This document shows positions 47,001-56,433 of a stretch of DNA of 64,000 bases, piece after piece. The stretch's first letter is position 1. Every line of letters begins with the position of its first letter. Origin of the DNA: Bipolaris cookei (taxonomy: Eukaryota; Ascomycota; Dothideomycetes; Pleosporales; Pleosporaceae); NCBI GenBank assembly GCA_002286855.1, contig NRSV01000024.1, positions 186,001 through 250,000 on the forward strand. Direction: 5' to 3'. Position numbers and translations under genes: made by a program. The notes under the pieces are model-generated. The model was not told where the DNA came from. It made no database searches and was given only the letters and a program-made list of their open reading frames with translations.

Positions 47001-47812
47001 TATTACTTTACACAAGACTGTAGAAGAAAAAATAGAGCCACCCCTCCTCCTCTGCCTTCCCTGTGCATTGCCAAGTGAAATAAAAAAAAGACTGTCTTAT
47101 CAGTAGAACAACAAGAATACTATTAGTAACATGCATGTACGTACGTACGTACGCACGTACCTGCCGACAAGCTCTATTTTTTCAGTCCTACTTTATGCCT
47201 TGGTAATCTGAGTGGGGTAAAGAAAAAAAGGGAAACAGGGAAGGGGAAAAAAGGCATGGGTGTACACCTGATACGGCATATGTGTGTAAAAGGTGGTATG
47301 GGGAGAGATTCAGATCTTCTTTTGTAGGATGGTATATATAGGATTCATTAAGTGTCTGAACCTATGTGTTTTTTTCTCCCTGTCCATTTCAAAACAAAGG
47401 CATGTAACAACAAGATTGCCTATTTGGCGGATATGGCTGTTCTGGCATGTGTCACCTATAATGTATCTGGATTCGGCAAAGCATATAGCGTGAGGTATGA
47501 TATGGGTAAGACGAGCACAGCCTTGTTGCTATTCAGGGAGTCTGCATACGAATCCTCTTGACGGACCGAAGATAGAAAGAGGAGGTCATTATCAGATATT
47601 GTTTTACGTCGCATCTATGGACAAAATACACTTGTTTCACAGGGTATACATACTAAGCGGCCTTTTTGTTCAGGTCATGTAGTGGATACTGAGGACCATG
47701 CCTCCAATCCATTATCCACGACTTGCCGTACTAAAAAAAGAACTCTCCCGCCCCATTCCTAATTTGATAAACACTTCATTCTGTCGTTCCGTACATAAAC
47801 CGTCACGGTCTC
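44095..47812. other. 3.7 kb intergenic stretch
   Basis: Presumed promoter of the Rua1-type gene (44.1-45 kb), then unassigned DNA. A poly-G run lies near 44250 and a CGTA-type microsatellite at 47136-47160. No gene family was recognised on either strand, and no convincing tRNA was found. Confidence 0.4.
47136..47160. repeat. GTAC microsatellite
   Basis: Tandem GTAC units, self-complementary, so it could form a cruciform. Confidence 0.8.
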
Positions 47813-49575
47813 TCAAAGTTTTCCGATTTTGATTTCACATCCTCCGTTAGTAGTATCGAAACTCAACGTACTAGCGCCATTGCCCTTCTTTGCTTCGACG
47901 TGATTTTTGCCAGGCGTGTCGTTTTCTTTGAGCAGTTCTAGCCCCTTGCCTTGCAGGTGCAGTGCTCCGTTTAGAGAAGTTCCGTCAACATGACCAGTCC
48001 ACTCTTCCGGATAGGTAATGTCGAGGGCTCCGGAAGTGCTCATATGCGTGCTGACAAGACCAGTCATCGGTGTCTTTTTCGCCTTGTATGGGGTGCGTAG
48101 TGTCAGCGACGTTTGACCCGAGTGTGTCTGTGTGTATATCTCCGACTGATAAGCACCCGATTTGAAAGGCAAGATGTCGGCTGTTACGAGACCTGCAATT
48201 GAGTTGATTTCTGTTCGTGAGCCGTGGATGAAGGTGCCGTCGACCGAACCAACGGTTGTGTTGATAAATGTCTGGTAGTCTCGTTCGGGAATATGCTTTC
48301 GTTTGAAATCGGTACGTATGCTGCCGGATAGGGTGTCGACCATGAAAACTGCACGGTTAGATGACCCATTGGCAGCTTCTTGGGGCTCAATGTTGATGTT
48401 GACAGAGCCGCTCTTTGTTTTGACAGAGAGAAGATCAAAGAGGGCGTACATGCCACTGATGGAGCCAGAAATGGTTTGCAAGTGAGTTTGGCGCGAATAG
48501 AACGATCCAGCATCCAATGTACCGGTGGTGAGAGAGATCGATGTCGAGTCTGTGACAGTAAAGTTGGCGCCATTATGGACCTGCATGCCCATGTGGTTGG
48601 ACGAGACTTTGAGTGTCTTCATCGAGACTCCTGGGGCTACGTAAATGACCACCGACATACCAAGGCAAGCTTTACCAGCCCGTACGCCGTCGAAGCCATC
48701 GGGAAAAGATGGGTCGCCGATTGTCAGTCCTGATGGAGTCTGTGTGTAGAGAACACTGTTGACATCGACTGTTGACGAGATTGCATACGACATCTTAACC
48801 TGAACAGTACCAGGGGCTTGCTCTGCAGGTGCTTGGGCAATGTGTATCCAGCCGGCCACGCGTTTGTAAGAACCATCCAACTGGTGTATCGCCTCTTGAA
48901 TGTTTAGCTCGCTAGGTTTGCCAAAATCGTACCATTCTGTCTTGACACTGTACTCCTTGCCACATTTTGAAGGCCATCGAATTGGAAAGACTTCAGCAGA
49001 GTCTCCTGATGTCGGGGGCTGCGCTGTTGATGATTGCGCTGGCCATGGAATGGCAATAAGGTCTGGCCGATCAAAGGAGTCGGCTTTTGCAGCCTCGGCT
49101 GAAGTTTCTGGAGCAGCTACTACACCCTTTGGGAAGGTTAGCATTACTCGGACATATTGTTGTTTGCCCAGGTAACGTCACGTACTTGCTTGTCCCTTCG
49201 AACCGACACAGCTGCGGCCATCAAAGCCAGCATGGCGACAAGAAACATGAAGCAAAGCACTGCAGCAAGCAGCTTGACCCACGTCTTCTTCATGCAGCGC
49301 TGCCTCAGACTTCGGCCAGCATACTGGTCTTCTTTGAAAGTTGCATCTCTGGCTTCTTGTCCATCAAAGGAGAGCAGCCTGGCGCCCTCTCCCCTGCTCT
49401 GGCGACTCGTGTACAGGCCAGGGGTGGTGGCTTCAAGATATGTGGGTGGTGCTTCTGAAGTCTGGCCTATGAAGCTTCCCAGAAGCGGCGTAGAGCGCTC
49501 ATTGTATGGAGATGGGGATATTATGATTTGGGGTCGCAGTGAACGACTGTTAGCAGCCACGGTGTCGATGTACAT
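47813..49575 (-). CDS. Single-pass membrane protein with DUF4097-like beta-rich ectodomain
   Basis: Exons 49575-49186 and 49126-47813 give 567 residues; the first true ATG in frame is MYIDTVAANSRS at 49575. The cytoplasmic N-terminus contains a PPTY motif (SEAPPTYLEA), a WW-domain/Nedd4-ligase recognition type. One membrane helix follows (WVKLLAAVLCFMFLVAMLAL). The outer domain is made of repeating short strands with Ser/Thr/Gly turns (TLKVSSNHMGMQVHNGA, LQTISGSISGMYALFDLLSV, TKSGSVNINIEP, VDTLSGSIRTDF), as in DUF4097 putative adhesin beta-helices. Fungal homologues are common and uncharacterised. A cell-surface or vacuolar role is inference. Confidence 0.75.
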
Positions 49576-50223
49576 GATGAAGGGGCGGAGCAAGAGATGC
49601 CCCAAGATGGAAGTGAAATCAGGAGCGATGGATTGGACGGGTTAAAGAGCGTGGGTGAAGAAGCGCCTGAGTCGACGTCGTGGGTGTTAGGAGACGGACA
49701 GAGAAGGGAGAGCAAAAGCGATGCAGGAGCCAACGAGACAAGGTCAGGCAGCGATTTCAAGGTATATCAGGTTCGGCAACAGGTGCCAAAATGTTCATAA
49801 GCCGTTGCACGGGCTGGGTCGCGCAATGGGCTGCTACACTTTTGTTTCGGTGGTGGAAACGCGGCATGTTTGATGTGTGTCTTGGCAAGCAGAGGAGGTA
49901 TAGAAGCAAGTCCAGAAGTGGCAGCGGACCCGCGTCGACGATTTCGGGTCGAGGGGTCTTTTCTTTTTGTATGTTCTGAATCATCTAGTTTCACGAGGTG
50001 CGATAAATTTGAGGACAGATGGAAATCAATCGAAACAGTAAAAGAAGAGTAGGCCTCGGAGCATGTCGTGTCTGCGTGTGTGTGAGTGTGTGAAGAGCGT
50101 GGTGGGCAGTGGGGAACGCATGTCTAGGCGGCCATTGCCCAGGGGCCTTAGCGCGGGAGGCGGGGCTTGGCGGTTGACGTAGCGAACGGCGGTGCATCAG
50201 AAAGCCATTGCCTCAACCTCGAC
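49576..50223. other. Divergent intergenic region
   Basis: Shared promoter region of the membrane-protein gene (minus) and SEC39 (plus). Confidence 0.5.
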
Positions 50224-53069
50224 ATGGCGGCGCTGCAGAAGCTGTCGAAACTCTCGGGCCCGCACTGCATCCTCTTGGCCGTGCACTATGCCGCTCACGC
50301 AAATACACCTGCACTACAGGCCCTGACGGCTCTGCGCGACGGCGACCTGCCACTGGAGTTGAGCCTGAGCATCCTCCTCGCATACCTGCCAGAGCAGCAT
50401 GACCCGGCCTCGTACTACCACCTCCTCGCCGGCCTGGCCACGGGCGCCCGCGAGCCTGGCGACAGCCCTGCTGACGCCCTCGACGTTGCGCCTGTCGAGC
50501 AGCTCTCGGACGCGCGTGCCCGCAAGAAGAGACAATCGTTTGTGCTGCCACCTGTAGCCCATCCGTTATATGCGGCGGACCGCGACATGGACCTTTTCAC
50601 CCACTTCCTCATCCACCGCTCCCACCGTATCGATGCCCAGACAGGCCTGCTAGATCTCGTCCCGCGCCTCATCGTGCCTTTCCTCGACCACTCGGAGCAC
50701 CTGCGTACCTGGTTCATCTCCACTGCCCTGCCCCTCCTGCGCCTCAGCTACGAGTACTATCCACACTTGCCTCCACCCACCCTCGACGACTTTGCCGCAC
50801 TCAAGGGGCCCCGTGCCGTTGATTTGCAGCTCTCGAATGCATGCAATGCCAGCAAAGATAACATACACAATGTCGCCCGCGATCTTAAGGGTGTCGTCGC
50901 CCCTTGGTTATGTGGAGCCCACGACCGCAGTCGGCGCACCTCCGCGACCCACGATCGGCGCGGGTCAACCGACGACGAGCGGCCACACGCACCCGACGAC
51001 TGGGACTGTCTGTTTCAATGGCTACTGCATACTTCAAAAGACCACCTGATCCTGGTTACAACAGCCATTTCTGAATGGGACGGCCCCGAGGACATGGATC
51101 TGGGTGGTTATGAACAAGGACGTGACTACATCGACGACAGCCAGCAACGCCAGCTCGAGATTACGTATGCGCGTACATCTCTTGCATGTCTCTATCTGAT
51201 TCACCAGAGCGACATTAACGCTCTGCAAACTGCGCATGCGCTATTGGACCGAATATGTACGCTACTCAACTACGATCCGCCCCCAGAACTCAATGCAAGC
51301 GTGGACAAACTGCCTTCTTACGATCTCAAGAACCCTCTGCTCCATGATTCAACTACTGCCCTGCTTAGGGAAGAGCGCCTTCTGCACCCTGACAATGCCC
51401 TTACTCAGCCAGGCCCTGATGCGTTTCGTGTTCTGGAGCTCATCATATTCACTTCATATACCCTCTTCACATTACACCACCCGGTCTCTATCCGAGACAT
51501 TGCAAACATGTCTCTGCGGGATGACTACTCTGAGCAAATGTCCATGTTGCAGAAAATACTTCATACACTCAACAGTAACTCCAAGAGCGACAGTGAACAG
51601 TGGCGCATCATCCGATTGAAGCTAGTGTGGCTGTGGAACTGGGGTACTGACCGCCACGACGAAGATCGCAAAGCCCAAGGCATCTTCGGCATGCTAGATA
51701 GCAAGACCATGGAGACAGAAATATTGAAAGCGCTCCTCGAGAGCAACCACTTCCCTCTTGCCATAGAAATATATCTCAAGCCGTCATTTGGTCAGCAACC
51801 GCTACTTTCCTCTGATGTAGAGAAAACGGTGCTCGCCTCAGCTATGCATCACTACGACAATGCAAGCAACGGGAATCGCAATAGGGGTGGCGTCAAACGC
51901 GCCGCTGACATGCTAAATGCCTTTGCCCCTCATTTTCCCTCTTCTTCGCGTTTTCGGCGCTTCCAGGCTTTGCTTTCAGCAACCCACGCTATGTCTTTTT
52001 ACTCACTCATACTCCAGCATGGTGTGCCTTTTCAACCGGTCAACATTAGAGTCGGCTCGAATCCTCTGTCTTTGGTTCGGAAGCTGTTGTCGCAAAATAG
52101 TGGTAGTTACACGAAGCTGGACGACCTAGTGTCGATTGGACAGAACCTAGTCATCGCCATGCCGTCCACCATCATAGATGAAGAAGAATGGGACACTATG
52201 CTTGACTCGGCAGAGATTGAAGGGAAGAAAGCGGCTGCCGAAAGACGAGTGATTGGAATGGCGATCGAGGCTGCTCTCGAGGAAGATGATTTCGAGACTG
52301 CATATTCATACGTAATCACCCGGCTGACACCGACTACACCCTCGGGCATTCCCCCAACGCCATCTCAGTATTTCTCAATCACGTCCGAAGATGCTGAGAA
52401 CCACGGAGACGAAGCTGAAGACGTTGCCTGGCGGGCTGCCCTACGTGCTGGACGTTACAACTCCACATCTCTGTCCGGTAGCTGGTCACAAGCCACTAAA
52501 ACAGCGAGACCAGACCTAAGGAGACTAGAGCAACGCATGGAGTTGCTTTCACAAGCGCTACTGCTAGCACCGCCTAAACATCTCGAAGAGGTTCTCTGCG
52601 TATGGCAGCAGTGCGAGGCTGAAATGATGCATCTTCTCGCCCAAGAGAACGAAGCTGAGGAGCGGTTCAACGACGCAGCAGACCGAAAGCTGCCTGGCAC
52701 CTTTGACCTGGAAACAACCACTGTGCAGCCTCGTCGCGAAGTTGGCAGGGGCGCAGTCGAAGAGGCACCAATGGGTCTATTTGATGTGGCACGTGGCGCT
52801 GCAGCTGCGTTTTCCAAGACGGCTTTTCCCCTGCGTGGAAGTGCAGAGGCTGCATCGAATCCAAAGCTTGGCTCGGGTCGAGCCAGTCTGGACGGAAGTG
52901 AGACGGGTAGCATCGACGCCCAAGAGCGTGTTCGGAGGAGGGACATGGTGACCAATGCCGCGACAGGGGCTCTTGCCTCCGGCATTGGGTGGATGCTGGG
53001 TAAGCACATCACTTCACCGGCTGACTGTGAGGCTAACCAATTTCAGGTGCAAAACCAGTCTCCGAGTGA
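50224..53069 (+). CDS. sec39: Sec39-domain protein of the Dsl1 tethering complex
   Basis: Exons 50224-52999 and 53047-53069 give 932 residues. The start MAALQKLSKLSGPHC is the first in-frame ATG and begins the family's N-terminal helix. The all-helical solenoid contains characteristic stretches such as LLAYLPEQHDPASYYHLLAG, DNIHNVARDLKGVVAPWL, WDCLFQWLLHTSKDHLILV and VLELIIFTSYTLFTL. I add a C-terminal intron (GTAAGC at 53000, TTTCAG ending 53046, GCTAAC branch-like site) so the protein ends IGWMLGAKPVSE; unspliced, the frame would run to 53202. Sec39 with Dsl1 and Tip20 captures Golgi-derived COPI vesicles at the ER. Confidence 0.9.
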
Positions 53070-53300
53070 ACTTCTACCTGAATTTATACCTAGTGAATTG
53101 GAATGTAGGATTCGCCCAATATCACACGTATGTAAACTTATGATAATATTTCGTGAGACCCCTCACATGCCTTCAGTTGAAGGACTTACTTACCGTCTGT
53201 GACGCTTGTTAGTTCAGTGAGTGATGTTGTTGAAGAACCAATCTAAACGAAAAAGATGAGATGCTGTCGCTCGACAGTAATCACAGTCAAAATTTAAATG

Positions 53301-53762
53301 TAACGTGCATCCCCCGCATAACCGAGAAACCCGTCTCACTGAGATGAATTTGGTATCCGATCTTCTATTTCCTTTCCACGTAGACATGTCATGCTGCAAT
53401 CAACATCATATTACCCCCTAGACCTGGCTCTTTATGTAAGTAGTGTGTACTACAAAATATGCAATCGTCTTTGTCTTGCTTTACACTGTTTCAGGTGTAG
53501 CGTCTACTGCCTGTCTTCCTTTATACCCCTGCATCACTATAACTACTAGGGTATTTTCCAAGTTCGGAGCCGTAAGGCGCTAGATAAAAAGCTAAGGCAC
53601 TGTACCTTGCACGCAGGGTTTATCACACTATAGTAACAATCGCTTCCGTGAGTTTCTCCGCGTGAAGTATATTGTGCCAGAGTAATGTACGTTAGCGTCG
53701 TGACCTAGGCCAGGATAGAAAACAAGTCGCATGTTTTACATACGGCACTATGCTTAGTTGAC
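53301..53762 (+). repeat. Left arm of a long inverted repeat
   Basis: This stretch reappears, reverse-complemented and diverged, at 60925-61531. Best-kept blocks are GCATAACCGAGAAACCC (near 53315), ATACCCCTGC (near 53523), TTTCTCCGCGTGAAG (near 53653) and CCAGGATAGAAAACAA (near 53709). Many differences are transitions. It lies 230 bp after the SEC39 stop. Confidence 0.85.
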
Positions 53763-54000
53763 TTAGACTGCGACTCAGATCCGTACCGCATGATGCGTGC
53801 GTTGGGCGGCGCTACTGCTGGCAGCAGGTCGTCCTCGATGAGCCGATTGCGCCATCGCGGCTCTTCTGCCATGCCGGCTTTCTTGCACCAGCTGTCGTCA
53901 GGATGGGCGCCGAGACCGTGAACTGCGACGATGCCAGCCGGATTGCTGTGAGTTATGTGCAGACGATAGTTGCAGGCAAACGTACTCGATACTCTGTGCT

Positions 54001-54047
54001 TCTGCGGGTGCTTCGCCGAGCACCCGCAGACCCACGTCTTTGCTAGT
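54001..54047 (+). mobile_element. Possible Helitron 3' terminus
   Basis: A perfect 12-bp stem (54001-54012 with 54019-54030, TCTGCGGGTGCT and its complement, 6-nt loop) is followed after 12 nt by CTAG and T (54043-54047). A hairpin 10-12 nt before CTRR with a following T is the known Helitron 3' end. I see no Rep/helicase gene and could not fix the 5' TC end, so any element would be non-autonomous. Confidence 0.35.
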
Positions 54048-54210
54048 GACTGGCCGAACCTAGCCCCGCGTTAGCCTTAATGCCCGTGCCCCTCCCGCGC
54101 CAGGCCTAATTACCATTGCTGATTGTAAGGGAGCGGCGTCTGCTAAAGCCGTTGGATCAGCATCTAAAGGCGACAGCAAGCAGCAGATGAGAGGGGATGG
54201 AGTGAAATGG

Positions 54211-54246
54211 AAAAAAAAAGAAGAAGAAGAAGAAGAAGAAGAAGAG
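54211..54246. repeat. A-run and AAG microsatellite
   Basis: Nine A residues followed by tandem AAG triplets. Confidence 0.85.
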
Positions 54247-54534
54247 ACATCGAAGCAAAGAGCGGCACAGCGACGCGAGCAGCCAGGCTGAGATACAAGG
54301 CTGAGGCAAGGCTTGCGCCGAGTCGTGCGGCAGGAAGCCATTGCCGTGCCACACGTATATACTGTTCAGTTCCAGATACTGCCAATGCCGTATACTGTGC
54401 CTTTTTGGGCACGTGGTGGCCTATGTGGAGTTGAGCCAGGTATCGTCACATGCCGTCACACTCGGTGTCTACCACGCCTAAGTCACACAAGTTGTCGGAG
54501 GCGTCTACGCGCTGCTTCTGCCTTCTGCCCTTCA

Positions 54535-54988
54535 CCATCGTGATCGAGGCCGGCCCTCGAAACAACAGTCTGCCCTACGTCGTCAGTACCTCACACTAGA
54601 GGGAGAGAAAGCCCTTGTGAGCTTTCTGATGCTAATGAGTCACCTTGGATAGCCTGTGAGGATGAAGTCCGTACCTGCACTAGCCTTTAGTATAGCTCGC
54701 CAGCAGTCTACACCGAACCAACGAAACAATCCGCCGGGCAAGAACTGGGCCCGGGCCTTTGAGAAACGCCATCCAGAACTCAAGTCAAGAATCGTAAGAT
54801 CTATAGACTGGCAGCGCCATAGCAATAATATCCACAATAAGATCACGCAATGGTTTGAGGTGATTGGGAAGACAGGAGTGGTGCTTAGCATGTTAGGCTC
54901 TGCCAAAGTACTTGTAGGTAGAGACGACCCACAGGAATACAGAGGCGCAGGCGTCAAGCGAACAATGGTGACTACACCGGGGGAGTAG
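54535..54988 (+). pseudogene. Fot1/pogo transposase relic with internal deletion
   Basis: A frame read through one TAG (near 54653) matches the N-terminal half of Fot1-type transposases: GRPSKQQSALRRQYLTLEGE, KALVSFLMLMSHLG, stop, PVRMKSVPALAFSIARQ, NWARAFEKRHPELKSR and QWFEVIGK. Sequence then jumps directly to GVVLSMLGSAKVLVGRDDPQ and EYRGAGVKRTMVT, skipping the segment with the first catalytic Asp, and ends. The rest of the DDE domain is absent. No terminal repeats were found. It differs in sequence from the element at 4939-7056. Confidence 0.75.
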
Positions 54989-55180
54989 GTACAGGAGCAG
55001 AAGCAAGCCGAAGCAACTTACTCGATAATAGCGACTCGTACTATCTAGCCTCCGTTCGCAAAATTTAGTAGACAGTATAATTATCTACGTATGCATCTAT
55101 CGTTTCTCGGCTCTCGCTGACCTATACATGCCCTGTTGCTTCGATACCCCTCCCCACCAGACCCTGCGTCTTTTACTCAA

Positions 55181-56147
55181 CTAGCATCTGCACGCATCCC
55201 GCATCTTGCTCCGGTCTCCTAGCTTTCGTCTCACGGTATACACCCACTCGTCAAAGAACATCCATAGCCAAAGAGCCCCAAACCATATGGTAATAGTAAT
55301 TGTACCTATAAGGCTAAGCACGCTAAACCAGCGAGACGCGTGCCAGATCAGAGCCCAATGAACAGCCATAAGTTGATCAGCTGCAAGCGCCACCTGCATA
55401 GAGTTGAGAACTGTGGACACTACAGCAAATACAAACAGTACAGGACCATAAAGTCGCGCAAAGTAATCTCCGTATTGCCCGTGCACCTGCTCGAAGTGAA
55501 ACTTGTGCAAGAGCAGAGGGGCATAAAAGTTGAGTCGCGTCAGCCTTAGCTCGCCGAAGTAGTACCTCCTAGAGACTGCTGTATCTTTGATATGACTGAG
55601 GTCTGCAGCGAATCGGCAAAAGATTGCCCAGTCAACATCGTTCGGGATGAGGCGAAGGTGGTCCTGCTGCGCAATACGGAAGTCTGATTCATGTCGGATC
55701 AAGTACGTAGCGGTACGTGCGTAAGAAGCCGATTGCTGTTGCGCGAAGATTGCTTTGGCCCTCACCTAATGGCCCTGATTTCTGATCTAGATGCGTTTCC
55801 CAGAAAGCATGTGATAGAAGATATCGTGGGATAGGTTTAACAAATATGCGGTCATGTATCCAGACCAGGTGAAGGCGAGGGTCTTCTGTAACGACAATCT
55901 CACGGCCTTTGACGCGTTGGTGGTGCAATGGGTTCACATTCGCACTTGACATGGTTGTCATAATCCACAAACGCGGTGCTGTTCTCTCGAGGTCGTCTGA
56001 CCATAAATCATCTTCAAGAAACTTTTTTGTAAGACCGAGATCGTTAAGTAGAATCGAAGGTTGACCAGGTAAGGTTGTACTTCGCGATGCGCTATGTTCC
56101 GGGTCTGGATCGTGAACAAGCTGATTTGCTTCCGAGAACGGTGGCAT
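55181..56147 (-). pseudogene. DUF6601 membrane protein gene with a frameshift
   Basis: Two overlapping frames make one DUF6601 protein. The first (56147 to about 55690) has LWSDDLERTAPRLWIMT, EDPRLHLVWIHDRIFVKPIP and RYLLSHAFWETHLD, up to GFLRTYRY. The second continues LIRHESDFRIAQQDHLRLIP, SRRYYFGELRLTRLNFYAPL and two C-terminal membrane helices (YGPVLFVFAVVSTVLNSMQV, IGTITITIWFGALWLWMFF). At the junction the codons for RYR-Y are followed by an extra four bases, read as TACGTA, which shift the frame; without them the family sequence is continuous. Either a recent pseudogene or a sequencing error. Function of DUF6601 is unknown. Confidence 0.75.
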
Positions 56148-56433
56148 AGTAGCGTTGAACGGGGAGGAAATACAAAAGTTCAGTTTCGACCTTTAAAGCA
56201 GTGTTTCGAGAACGCTAGTCCAGCAGGCTGCGCAGTTCGTCCTTCAGCCGACGCTCTCGGCGCTCAGCTTTGCATCTCAGCCTTGGATCTCAGCCGGGCT
56301 GCTCACGTCGCTGTCTCGCTCGTTGCCTTGCTTTCTCGTATTTTCTCCTCCCGTCTGCCAGCTCCTGTCATCTCTTTCATATCCAAATCCTCATTCAACA
56401 GCTTAAGCAGATGCTGTTTCATTGCGAACAGCC

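Noticed and set aside
53000..53202. Unspliced extension of Sec39 to 53202
   Set aside because: GTAAGC, a GCTAAC branch-like site and TTTCAG make a standard 47-nt intron; the extension beyond it looks noncoding.
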